Positions 12,645 through 22,757 of a stretch of 64,000 nucleotides of DNA are shown here, piece after piece (positions within the stretch are counted from its first letter, which is position 1; every line of letters starts with the position of its first letter). Position numbers and translations under genes: made by a program. The DNA comes from Portulaca oleracea (lineage: Eukaryota; Streptophyta; Magnoliopsida; Caryophyllales; Portulacaceae): NCBI GenBank assembly GCA_029582165.1, contig CM055879.1:38535330-38599329 (forward strand), written 5' to 3'. Under the pieces are notes generated by a model. The model searched no databases. It was not told the origin of the DNA and saw only the letters and a list, made by a program, of their open reading frames with translations.

Positions 12645-13344
12645 TTGGAGATAGATTGGTATGAATTTATTTATGATTCCAGGAAGGCACATAAATCGCC
12701 CTTGGTTTATGAAGAAGACCATCAAGTTCAAGAGGAGTCAGAGATTAATCATAATCTCTCTCTAGAAGTTGATGATGCTGCAGAAGTTGGTAAGGTCCTT
12801 TTTGAGCCTTTTGAAGTTCAATGTTTAAAAGATGAGCCAAAGGTCGATTTTAGTCTTCCTCCAAGATTTGATAAAAGCTCCAATTGTTTTGACCAACCTC
12901 CAATCTTTGATGAGTATGATGACGAGGAAAATCTTGTGGAGTTAGAAGAACAACAAGAAGATCCAAGAGAGTCCATTGTTCAAACTCGATGTATAATCGA
13001 GAACAAAGCTTGTCCTTTGATGATTGAAGGAAACAACCGGATATATGGTGTAACACAAGCTTTGGTGGACGAGTCAGAAGTGCCCAACATTCCCCCATCC
13101 AGCCCCATATACAACCCTATGGGTTCATCAAAACAAGGGCATTCATGAGATCAGAAGATGTTTGGTGCAATTCCCTATAGGTAACATGTATCATGATTCA
13201 ATCTGCTGTGAAATTGTACCTATAGATGCTTGCAACGTTTTACATGATAGTCATGGATGTTTGATCGAGTCATACCTCATGATGGGCGAACAAATACTTA
13301 CACCTTCATGCCCAACCAGAAGGAAACCACTTCTATGCCTATAA
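12645..13344 (+). pseudogene. Gypsy gag-pol remnant with aspartic protease region
   Basis: An open frame at 12645-13148 (167 aa) is acidic, rich in Glu and Asp, and ends with TRCIIENKACPLMIEGN. This resembles the start of the gypsy protease domain (TRC...K.C.LIIDGG), but the catalytic D-S/T-G is not intact. Coding similarity continues in other frames at 13162-13344 (ICCEIVPIDACNVL, then MFDRVIPHDGRTNTYTF), matching the C-terminal half of the same domain (CDVVPM.A.HILLGRPWQ.DR...HDG..N.Y.F). At least two frameshifts and loss of all downstream enzymes make it non-functional. Confidence 0.7.
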
Positions 13345-13350
13345 AGAGTC

Positions 13351-13605
13351 AATTCATCCAACCGAGTTTGAGGGTAAACTCTTTGCAACCAGGGGAGAAT
13401 GATGGAGATTCGCCTAACCTTGGTCTCACATTTGGGGACTCAAGGTTCATGGAGGGTGATGGAGATCAGCCCCACTCACCCAATAAGGAGGTCCAATGCA
13501 TTCAACCGAGTTTGAGGACAAACTCTTTCCAACCAGGGGAGAATGATGGATATTCGCTTAGCCTTGGTCTCACCTTTGGGGACCCTAGGTTCATGGAGGA
13601 TACAT
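13351..13605 (+). repeat. 144-bp-period duplication of polypurine tract and LTR start
   Basis: The block beginning ACCGAGTTTGAG and running through the purine tract AGGGGAGAA into TGATGGA(G/T)ATTCGC occurs at 13361 and again at 13505. The second copy leads into the true 3' LTR at 13544. The first is a false LTR start inside the interior. Confidence 0.8.
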
Positions 13606-14158
13606 GACGTCCAAGCAAGCTAAAGAGGAGCAAAGTCACGTGAAAGAAGTTTATGGAAGTATACAAGTCATGTGAAAGAGAAGTCCATAAGAAGTTTTAG
13701 TAATATTTGTGTTAAGTTTGTTATAGTAGTATTTGTATTTTCCTTATTAGTAGCTAAGTTTGTTAGAAGGCATAAAGCCAAGTTAATATTACATTTTTCC
13801 TAGTTTAGCTTAGGTGTCAATCTAGAGGAGTCTGGAAGAGTTAGGAGAGTCAAAAGGGAAGAATCCTAGTAGGATTCAACCTCAGTTACTTGGACGCCAA
13901 TTTTTGTAACTAATCCTAGTAGGATTAGGAAAGCCAAAAGGAATCCTAGAAGGATTCATCCTTAGGCTGCTTAGGCGCCAAGTTTAGTAATCCTAGAAGG
14001 ATTAGGTCTTAGTCTAGTATAAATAGGGGATAACTTGTAACATTTTAGAGACACAACTTTTGATTATGAATACAAAAAAACGAGCTTCTGCTCACTCAGA
14101 GAGTTTCCCTCTTTCCTTTTCTACTATTGTATCTTGAATTGGCTATTCAAGTGGTGAG

Positions 14159-15591
14159 TGATAAGTACTTCTTGTATATATGAGAACTTGGTTGTTTTGA
14201 TGAGAATTTGGGGAATATTTGATTTGATTATGTTATTTTATACCCGAATTTCCCATATTACGCTTGGTTTGGAGTTTGGTGAGTTTTGTAAGGAATTTGT
14301 GAAGAATCGATGTAAACCGAGCCCAAAAAGTAAGTGTAGATCCAAGTTATGAGCTTAAAGGACCAAGAAGTGAGATGTTGGATCGCCCAAGGCCCAAACA
14401 TTGACCCAAAGTACTCCTAGGCCCGAAAAAGCAGTGACACGGGTGCCCCTAAGAAGGGCACGGGTCGTGTCTATGGCCAGAGAGTGAGAAAATACAAGCA
14501 GTGAGCTGACACGGTCCGTGTCACAGGAGGCACGGTCCGTGTCATAGGGGGCACGGTCCATGTCGGCACGGTCTGTGTCTCTCCTGTCTTTTCATTTTCG
14601 GCGGTTTTGAAGTGATATTTGCCTATATTATGTTGATTTCCGTCCGAGTAGAGGAGGATCATCATCGACCATCATCCATTTCATGCCCTAATCATATCAT
14701 TCATCATCCATATTCCATTCCATCATTGAAGATTGAGAGAAGATTGAAGATCGAAGAGCATCTTGAATACACCTTGAAGTGGAGGAGCAAAAGTTCTCCA
14801 TAGTTGATTCCTAGCAAGATTGTTCTTCCCTTTGGTTTATTTCTCATTCTCTCATAGATTTTCATATGCTTTCTAGAATAGATTTCAATTGCTTTGTAGT
14901 TTTAAACATGAATTGTGAGTAGTTCTTTTTAGTTTAGGGGATGAACCTTTGAAGTTGCTTGATGAATTGACTTTGTTGGATTGAATTATCATGAATTTAG
15001 TTTGTTTCAATCTATTTGGTCTTTGAATTGAATTGTTATTGTTTTTGCTTGATCACCAATTGCAAGTAAATAGGTTGTTAAACGAAGTACCGAAAGGAGA
15101 AGTTTGATCACCCGAAAACCTAGATTAAACTAGTTAAAATTGTTTAGACATAGAAATTTTAACTAGGGTTCTTGAGATAATTAGAACTTTAACCTTGACC
15201 AAATCAAAACAACCACGAAAGTAGGTGCTTGGTTAGTCTTGACAATTCGCTCTAGTGACAAAATCTCATTGCGAAGTATTCTATGCGATTATCGAACCTT
15301 GATTGTGCAAATTAATGAAATGAAAGTTCAATTCACGTCGTTGATTCGTTATTTGACTTAGGTTTCATCCCCTGAACGTCCTTTTACCTTGGTTAAATCA
15401 GAAAAGTTTTGTGAATATTAGTTTGTTTAGACCTAGATTGTGATTAGAATTAGAATTAGATGCTTCAAACCAAAAACCGAATCGACTTAGCGATCAACTA
15501 GGAGGCTAGTTCAGTGCGTTGAAAGGAAAAGTCCCTGTGGGAACGACCTTGATTTATGCTACAATTTCACCTGTGCACTTGCGGCCTATCA
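14159..15591 (+). mobile_element. Nested solo LTR (gypsy, Tat/Athila-like)
   Basis: A 1,433-bp insertion interrupts the 3' LTR. It begins TGATA and ends TATCA, a perfect 5-bp inverted terminus. Flanks are GTGAG (14154-14158) and ATGAG (15592-15596), a 5-bp TSD with one change. Near the end it carries CCCTGTGGGAACGACC and GTGCACTTGCGG, which recur at the 3' ends of plant Tat/Athila-type LTRs. Removing it restores a continuous host LTR. With no interior or second LTR it is a solo LTR left by recombination. Confidence 0.85.
14421..14582. repeat. Short repeats of GACACGGTCCGTGTC type inside the solo LTR
   Basis: Five or so degenerate palindromic units (CACGGGTGC, CACGGGTCGTGTC, GACACGGTCCGTGTC, GGCACGGTCCATGTC, GGCACGGTCTGTGTC). 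They are GC-rich against an AT-rich surround. Confidence 0.8.
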
Positions 15592-16197
15592 ATGAGGTAG
15601 AACTTGTCTCTTTTACTTAGAAGGTGCTTCTGTAACTAAGTAGAAGAACAAGAAGCCTTAGGGATTCAATTTATGGTGTTTCTGTATCAAGTTCAATTCT
15701 CTTGAACTATCCAAAGTTTCTATGTTTATTAATCTATCCCTACAAACCCTGGGATTTACGTGATACTACCTATACCCTTAGATTGGTTGCACGTCACCCT
15801 CTTGATGTGTAATTGATCAAACCCTAGCTTTACATCCGTTATACATCATCATTATATGCTCATTTTAGTAAATTAGGGTTACCTAAACAAAAAAAGTAAA
15901 TGAAGATGTTCCTGGGTTATCTTCTCTTGCCCTCATATATCTTTGAGGGTAGGTATAGCATGGGTTGTTTGCATTTTGGATATTTCATCTTATGGTAATT
16001 AATTTTCTAGACCCTAATTAGTTTTCATTGTTAATTTTTTGAACTATAAATTTTATGGGATGAATAAAAAAGGATCTTAAAGTACATTTTGACTGTTGGA
16101 CTTAAAGTACGTTTTGGACTATCAATACCTTTGTAATTGATCTGTTTTTTTACCCTCGGACTTAAAGTACGTTTTGGACTACTCTTAGGGGTACTAA

Positions 16198-16506
16198 GGC
16201 CCCGTTCTTTTATACGGTTGACTGCGGTGCGGCATGGAGGAAATGTGGTGGATTATGGTGGGTTGAGAAAAGTTGTTGTGGATTGTGATGGGTTGAAAAA
16301 AGTTGTGGTGGATTGTGGTGGGTTGGGGAAAGTTGTGGTGGGTTGTGATGAGTTGTTGAAAGTTTACCTTTTAACAAAAAGATAAATTAAATTAGAAAAG
16401 TAGATTGTGGTGGGTTGTGGTAGATTGTGGTGGATTGTGGTGGAATATGAAAAGTTGCGGTGCAGTTTGACACCGCAACCTACCAGCCGCATAAAAGAAC
16501 GGGGCC
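16198..16506. mobile_element. Tourist-like MITE, TTGCGGT family
   Basis: GGCCCCGTTCTTTTATACGG at the left and CCGCATAAAAGAACGGGGCC at the right form near-perfect terminal inverted repeats; flanks are TAA and TTA. The inside is a tandem-like run of GTGGTGGATTGTGGTGGG units. The paralogous arm at about 21065 shows an unfilled site. Confidence 0.88.
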
Positions 16507-16983
16507 TTAGGTGTCTAAGTAGTTCCAACATGAATAAGAGAGGTGTATTATAGTTTCGATACCAGTTTTAACCTCAGTATGAAGTTTGACGCCAGTCGAG
16601 AAAGTAATTCAAATATGAAAAGAAAAAGAACAACGGGACATAGACTTTTTTTCAGTCCATTAACTTTAAGGGTTTTTTTTTTTAATTCAGCCCATAAACT
16701 TTAAGGTACAAAAGGTTAACATTGAAAACAAGTACCTAGAAAATTAATTACCCTAAAATAAAAGGTCTAAAATGCAAAAAACCCAATATAGTATTAAGTA
16801 ATTGTTATCTTTGATAATTAACGGTCATCATATTTAAGTTATAGTATATTCTATATGAATTTAACCTTGTAATATTTTTTCACCAATTTCAAATGATATA
16901 TTGATAAATGGTACGCTGGTGTGTGCAAAAGGCATTTCATATCTACAAAGTACTAAATTTCATCAAAATTGAATGATATATCA

Positions 16984-17293
16984 GGTCTCATTCTTTTATA
17001 TGGTTGGTTGCGGTGCAGTGTGGTAGAAATTTAAAAATTGTGGTGGGTTGGGGAAAGTTGTGGTGGAATGTGACAGGTTGTGGTGGATTGTGGAATGTTT
17101 TAGTATAATAATTGTAACTGGGTTGGTATATTTGAAATTATAATTGGAAAAAGTGAGATGAAATTTTTTATTGAAAAAAGTGAGATTTAATTTTTTTATT
17201 AAAATGGTAGATTGTAGTGGGTTGTAGTGGAATATGAAAAATTGTGATGTGGTATAGAACTGCAACCAATCAGCCGCATAAAAAAATACGGCC
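16984..17293. mobile_element. Degenerate Tourist-like MITE, same family
   Basis: Ends GGTCTCATTCTTTTATATGG and CCGCATAAAAAAATACGGCC, followed by TTA. The inner GTTGTGGTGGATTGTGG repeats match. It is absent at the matching place in the inverted partner arm (about 20640). Confidence 0.78.
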
Positions 17294-17618
17294 TTAGTTG
17301 ATAACTTGGTATGGTAAATGGTTATGACGTGTGCAAGTTGCATTTTATGTTTACTATGTACAAGATTTCTTCCAAATTGAATTTGTATTCATCAGTTGGA
17401 TGATATATTAATTGTGAGCAACTTTTTTTATTTGTCTAGTTGTAAACTGACAAGGAACCATAGGGATTAAGAGAGAAGACTGAAGAGTGGGAGGGAAAAT
17501 AAGGGTGAATTGGGGTGAGAAAGGTGCATGATGTAGAAAACCGTTAAACGATACGGTAATGATGAGCTACGTAGGCAGCTAGGTAGCAGCATTATAGATA
17601 ACACCCCCTAGCCATGTC

Positions 17619-17627
17619 TATATATAG
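17619..17627 (+). promoter_or_regulatory. Putative TATA box of the interrupted peptide gene
   Basis: TATATATAG about 50 bp upstream of the ATG at 17677, preceded by mixed-composition sequence. The position is compatible with a short leader. Confidence 0.5.
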
Positions 17628-17700
17628 AGGCTTAATTTCATCTAAACCCCAACTCACTCCACCTCATCTCAACACCATGGAAGAGCTTCGATGCGTTATC

Positions 17701-18743
17701 TAGGAGTGGGAATTGATACCTATATATTAGGTATCTATCTTTACTCACCTATAATGGGTGGGTAAAATCTATTAGAGAAGGGTAATGGATAGAATGGATA
17801 TAAGTTATTCATAATTTAGTGTGGGTATCCATTATTCATGGGTATCCATATGCCCATTAATGTCTTAACTATATGCATATCGAGTTATATTACATTTATA
17901 TATTGAAATTGAAGGCAAAATTCAACTTTATCAGTTTGACATGAAACTTTGTAATTCGATAGTATTGATTAGAAAAAGATCAAATATGAATTTTGGGCTC
18001 CTAATTCTTTTTATTCAATAACATTTATCGCGACATATATAGACATTATTTGCCGCAAAAGTTAACTGAAACTTTAAATTAAAATTCAACTTTATCAGTT
18101 TGACAGGAAACTTTGTAATACGATAGTATTGATTAAAGAAAGATCAAATATGAATTTTGAGCTCCTAATTCTTTTTATTCGATAACATTTATCGCGACAT
18201 ATATAGACATTTTTTGCCGCGAAAACTAACTGAAACTTTAAATTAAAATTCAACTTTATCAGTTTGACATGAAACTTTGTAATACGATAGTATTGATTAA
18301 AAAAAGATCAAATATGAATTTTGAGCTCCTAATTCTTTTTATTCGATAACATTTATCGCGGCATATGTAGACATTTTTTGACGCAAAAACTAACTCAAAC
18401 TTTACTTTAAATTAAAATTCAATTTTATCAGTTTGACATAAAACTTTGTAATACGATAGTATTGATTAAAAAAAGTTCAAATATGAATTTTGAGCTCCAA
18501 ATATAAATTTATTATCTAAAACTTTAGAATACAAAATAAGAATAGTTAGTTGAATAGTTGAATACCCATGAATATTCATGGGTAATACCCATGGAAGTAA
18601 TACCCAAGTGGGTATTAACCATGTGGGTAATATTCATGTGGGTATTCAGAGGAATGGGTAGGGTACGGGTAGGGTCTTATAATTTTTGAGTAAAATGTGG
18701 GTATGGACTATGCCCATCCATACCCACCCAATTCCCACCCATA
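17701..18743. mobile_element. Non-autonomous hAT transposon
   Basis: 1,043 bp with terminal inverted repeats TAGGAGTGGGAATTG and CAATTCCCACCCATA (13 of 15 pair). 8-bp target duplications GCGTTATC (17693-17700) and GCCTTATC (18744-18751) differ at one base. The 8-bp TSD and TAGGGGTGGG-like terminus are hAT features. Subterminal regions are dense in GGGTA / TACCC motifs, the kind of short repeats hAT transposases bind. There is no transposase ORF. Confidence 0.88.
17912..18500 (+). repeat. 164-bp tandem repeat, about 3.5 copies, inside the hAT element
   Basis: TTCAACTTTATCAG-type starts occur at 17921, 18085, 18249 and 18418. Each unit contains GACATGAAACTTTGTAAT, ATCAAATATGAATTTTG and TTATCGCGACATATATAGAC. 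The last copy is truncated. Confidence 0.93.
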
Positions 18744-19357
18744 GCCTTATCCTCCTCATCTGCCTTTTCACTGTAGGTTTCATTTGTAATTTTAATGATC
18801 ACAATGTCGATCGTCGCCGCTCCCCTCCCCGCCACATAGCCCGCCTCCACCCCCACCACCGTCCCCCCTCCCCCAGCCTTTGCCCCCTATCTCCGATTTA
18901 ATCACCTCATTTACACTATCACTACAGTGGCCTGCTAGTCACTGTTTAATATATAATTGCCGAATCAAGTCAATCCCAGCGAAATTCACTATACACAGGC
19001 TATGGCCCGAGCAAAGACAAATCTAGAAACTAAATTTAGCGGTGTCAAATTCAAAATCGTGAGTACTTGAAAATTTATATTTAATTAATAACATTCAAAA
19101 ACTAATATTAAAATTTAAATACAAAAAACTCGTAAGCCTTATTTTAAAATTGATATGATACATAATATAGTGTATAATATGTAACATATTGGATTACATA
19201 TGTGCGCAAATTATTCTTCTATTTTTTCATTTTATACTTAAAAAGATAAATAAAATTATAATTAACTTATTAAATGATATTATAGAAGTATATTTTTGTA
19301 CAAAAAACGATAACATTTCTATCTTTTTTCTAAAGAGGGGTCACATGACCCCACGTG

Positions 19358-19995
19358 AACTCACCTTATCTCTGCCCTTAGACCCGAGAGTACTTTTCCA
19401 GAACCTTGTATGGCCCTACTTTGAACCCTCCAGCGATATTCCCTTTTGCTGAAAGGCTTCAAGACTCTTGGCCTGATCTGGATTTCGGGAGCATTCGTAT
19501 GGAGACTTCCACATTTTGGTCAAGAGAATGGACAAGGTACGGAAAATGTTGTCTTCCGATGTTTGATGGTCCAAAGTATTTTCGAACCTTACTTGACTTG
19601 TTTGATCAGCTCGCTGTGATGCAAAGACTTTGAGTACGTTGCTTCACTTTCTTTCTTTTTTCTTTAAATTTCCTATTCATATATTTATATTAACATGAAT
19701 TTAATTTTCTCCCTTAAAATCCATTCTAGGGATCAGTCAAGTCCAAGCATTGGATGCTATGACAATACGATGAGCATTTCCTCCTGGTTAGGCACCCACC
19801 GTTCACTGTCATAAAATGTGTCCAGATCTGTTGCACGAGCTCCGATTATGTTTGGACCGTCAAGCTGAGCAGTACCATGATTGCCAGCAAGTAACGGATA
19901 CTTGTGCTCTTCAATTCACATTGCCACCAATCGGAATCCACCGCAAGTCAGAAATTCGTGTCAAGTCTCCGGCTCAAGTGACCCCAAGTCCCTGA
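19358..19995 (+). pseudogene. RNase T2 family pseudogene
   Basis: Frame-shifted pieces align in order to the RNase T2 fold. NLVWPYFEP near 19405 resembles the CAS I region (HGLWP). RLQDSWPDLDF and then FWSREWTRYGKCC at 19455-19550 match CAS II (FWSHEWEKHGTC). YFRTLLDLFDQL near 19600 follows. LHELRLCLDRQAEQYHDC and CALQFTLPP at 19825-19925 match the C-terminal L.E..LC.D...DC region. Both CAS II histidines are replaced (H to R, H to Y), the CAS I His is absent and several frameshifts occur, so it cannot be an active endoribonuclease. An intron probably lay around 19635-19730. Confidence 0.72.
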
Positions 19996-20097
19996 TAATT
20001 AGCATGATAATTATAGCTATCACCCTATCTTTAACTTTCAATTTGTTTTTGTAATGTTAAATTTTTCCTTGTTTTTATTATATGGTCATGTGTGTTA

Positions 20098-20376
20098 GAC
20101 CTCGTTCTTTTATGCGGTAGATTGTGGTGCGGTACCTCAACGCACCCCACTCTTTAATTTTTCACCACACTTCACCACACCGCACACAATCATTATCAAT
20201 ATATTTTTTTATTTTTCTCTCTCCCCACTTTTCTCCTCTACTTTTCACATTCTCTCTTAACTTACCCCACATACCACAACTTTCACCACAACTCACCACA
20301 ACTTATCACACCTTTTCAAATTTCACCGTATCGCACCATTACCACACCATATCTAATAGTATAAAATAACGGGGCC
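20098..20376. mobile_element. Tourist-like MITE, TTGCGGT family (inverted orientation)
   Basis: GACCTCGTTCTTTTATGCGG at the left, ATAAAATAACGGGGCC at the right, and TTA duplicated on both sides (20095-20097, 20377-20379). The interior reads as the complement strand of the family (CACCACACTTCACC...). Confidence 0.82.
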
Positions 20377-20535
20377 TTATCATCATTTTAGTTTACTTTT
20401 ATAATGTTACATCTTGTTGTTATTACATAGACATGTGTGCCACCAGTCATTTTCCATTCAATAAACAATCAATTTGCTCTTAGATTTGCTTCTCCGATCC
20501 ATAGATGTATACCGAAAAGAAAATTCCTCCAACTG

Positions 20536-21125
20536 ATGAATACATGTTCAATTTGGAAGGAATCTTGTACTTGGTAAACATAAAATGCAACTTGCACATA
20601 TCATAAGTTCATAACCATTTATCATAATATATCATTCAATTTTGATGAAATTTAATACTTGGTAGATATAAAATGCTTTTTGCACACACCAACCATTTAT
20701 CGATTTATTATTTGAAATCGGTGAAAAAATATGACAGGGTTAAATTAAAATAGAATATACTATAGCTTAAATATGATAGTTGATGATCATAATTATCAAA
20801 GATAACAATTACTTGATACTTTATCATTTTCTTTTGAATTTTAATCCTTCAATTTTAGGGTAATTAATTTTATGAGTTTTTGTTAATTTTTTGAATAAAA
20901 AAGGACCTTAAAGTTCGCTGAAAAAAATAGTTTTGTCTCGTTCTTCTTTTTCTTCTCATATTTGAATTTATTTCTCGATTGACGTCAAACTTTATGATTA
21001 AGATTAAAACTGGTATTGAAACTATAATACACATCTCTTATTCATGTTGGAGCTATTTAGACCCCCCTAAGAGTAGTCCAAAACGTACTTTAAGTCCAAG
21101 GGTCAAATACGGATAAATTACAAAG
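20536..21125. repeat. Right arm of the inverted repeat (partner 16130-17400)
   Basis: Reverse complement of the left arm without the two MITEs. The arms enclose about 3.1 kb holding the peptide gene, the hAT element, the RNase T2 pseudogene and a MITE. Confidence 0.78.
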
Positions 21126-22232
21126 GGATTGATAGGTAAGATGACTATTACAAAGGGTATTATAACTTCAAATTAGTTTTAACCTTAGTCTTGAAGTTTG
21201 ACGCCAATAAGTATTTAATAAATTATAACAATTAGGTCATGTTTGATAAAATTAACTTATTAGAGACCATAAAATATTTAATACGTGATAGATAAAATGG
21301 AAAGAAGTGAGTAACTTTAAAACTGATATTAAAGTTATAACACACTTTACAATAACCATCTTACCTATCAATCCATTTGTAATTGATCTGTATTTTATGC
21401 TTAGACCTAAAGTTATAGCACACTTTACAATTTTCGTTTCTTTTACTTAATTTGTATCTTGTGTGGGATATATTCTGAATGTTGTCAAGATTTTGCCAAA
21501 ATCTATTTTTTTTCTTCCAGCAAATTTCTTCAACTTTGTTCATCCATGACTGACGTCTTTGGGGTTTTTTCAACTATTACCTTCAATTACTTGCCACTGT
21601 TATTATTGGGTCTTTGTGTGTGAAATAATCCACGGCATTCTTATATTTTCACTACCCACTATTTGTCCTTTCCAGTTTCCACTACTCACTTCAATTTTTC
21701 AATTTTCCACTGTATCGTCAGTTTTACGGTACAAATATAGTTTACAGTACAAATAAAAATTAAAAGTTGAAAAAAATATGTATTACAATGATTAATTATT
21801 AAAAATTGAAAAATTAATTACAACTAATCAAAATATCAAATTGTTTCACAATCATATATCCCACAATACATATAATGAGTAAAAAATAAAAATAGACTTA
21901 ATTTCATTCCATAATTGCTCACCAAACAGACCCTAAGGGTGAGGGGGAGCAGGGGAGAGAAAATCAGGGTGAATTCACTCGTTAGATGATACACCTTGAA
22001 ATACCTATCTAAGTCTATCAAGATGTTAAATTTTATTTTAAAAATATTACAATAAAATTTATTGTAAATTTGTCAACATTATTACAAAATTTATCAATAC
22101 TTTTAAAACTTATCAACTTTTTATATAAATTCATCAAATAAAAAATGGATTATTTTAATGTATGGTATAACTTGCATAGCTCTATACATAAATGTCTCAT
22201 GGCAGCAAGACCATCGGCAATAGAATCAATTA
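21126..22232. other. AT-rich intergenic region with a small inverted repeat
   Basis: GGATTGATAGGTAAGATG near 21125 and CATCTTACCTATCAATCC near 21357 are inverted copies about 230 bp apart, perhaps a decayed MITE. No gene is supported here. Confidence 0.5.
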
Positions 22233-22443
22233 CTACTTCCATCTCTAAATAAGTGTAAATTTGATTAAACTTTAACCGTTGATTACTTACAAATTACAAT
22301 GAGTTACAATATGAAATTATCACCATTAGAAAAATATTGTACTCAAAATTACAATTAGGCCAGTTTTATATTGTAATCATTATTATTTGTAAGTAACCAA
22401 TGGTTAAAACTTGGTCAAATTGACATTTATTTAGGAGCGGAGC
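22233..22443. mobile_element. Stowaway-like (Tc1/Mariner) MITE, decayed
   Basis: Left end CTACTTCCATCTCTAAATAAG after TA. Right end CATTTATTTAGGAGCGGAG. Inner inverted matches include GTAATTTGTAAGTAA-type stretches. The right flanking TA is lost. Confidence 0.6.
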
Positions 22444-22757
22444 AAAGGTTGTTAAAATTAGGATCCTAACTCAAAACTATGGGGAAGTTATGATCGGAAA
22501 TTAGCCCATATAGGATCGTGGATCGTGTGTAAATAGTAGAATCGTATCGAGGATTTTGGACCATAAAATCGTAGGATCGTAAATTAGGATCGGGATTTTA
22601 ATAATTATGGGCGGAGCGAGTATTTCTTGTAAATGGCAGCAGGACCAACTGAAACATTCCTTTGCATAGATTTGTGTTGAAACAATAATGAGATAGTTTT
22701 ACCTATGGTTGGTAAAATAAGATGAGAACTAAACGATCCATCTTTAATCATTGGGTT

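Larger units (their letters stand above)
11560..15848 (+). mobile_element. Non-autonomous gypsy-type LTR retrotransposon with a nested solo LTR
   Basis: Two long terminal repeats, 11560-12432 (873 bp) and 13544-15848 (about 867 bp after removing a nested insertion), begin TGATGGATATTCGC and end TATACGTCA / TATACATCA. Exact 5-bp target duplications TCATT flank it at 11555-11559 and 15849-15853. The interior is only 1.1 kb and keeps a tRNA-Met-like primer site, a gag/protease remnant and a polypurine tract, but no reverse transcriptase, RNase H or integrase. It therefore had to move with enzymes made elsewhere. The protease remnant points to a Ty3/gypsy parent. Confidence 0.92.
16130..17400. 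repeat. Left arm of an inverted repeat (partner 20536-21125)
   Basis: Reverse-complement matches include the ACTTAAAGTACGTTTTGGAC / GTCCAAAACGTACTTTAAGT pair, TTCCAACATGAATAAGAG / CTCTTATTCATGTTGGA, and TTGAATGATATAT near 16970 against 20640. The left arm is about twice as long because it holds MITEs at 16198-16506 and 16984-17293 that the right arm lacks. Confidence 0.8.
17677..18901 (+). pseudogene. Small secreted-peptide-like gene split by a hAT element
   Basis: An ATG at 17677 opens 8 codons (MEELRCVI), then the hAT element at 17701-18743 intervenes. After one copy of the target duplication the frame resumes at 18752 with a hydrophobic stretch (LLICLFTVGFIC) and stops at 18901. Without the insertion the reading frame is continuous and would encode 57 aa: an N-terminal signal-peptide-like segment (about residues 1-20), then a basic, Pro/His/Arg-rich tail (VDRRRSPPRHIARLHPHH, then RPPSPSLCPLSPI). 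This is the layout of plant secreted peptide precursors, but I recognise no known family (CLE, IDA, CEP, RGF and PSK motifs are absent). It could also be the first exon of a longer gene. The continuous frame is seen directly; the function is unknown. Confidence 0.55.

Noticed and set aside
14421..14582. GACACGGTCCGTGTC palindromes as operator sites
   Set aside because: They are inside a solo LTR and recur as short repeats in such LTRs; nothing ties them to a host gene.
17912..18500. CRISPR-like regular repeats
   Set aside because: Units of 164 bp without spacers in a eukaryotic genome are a tandem repeat in a transposon.
18677..18901. ORF of 71 codons starting within the hAT end (MSKMWVW...)
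   Set aside because: Its first 22 codons lie in transposon sequence or the target duplication. The genuine frame is the interrupted one beginning at 17677.
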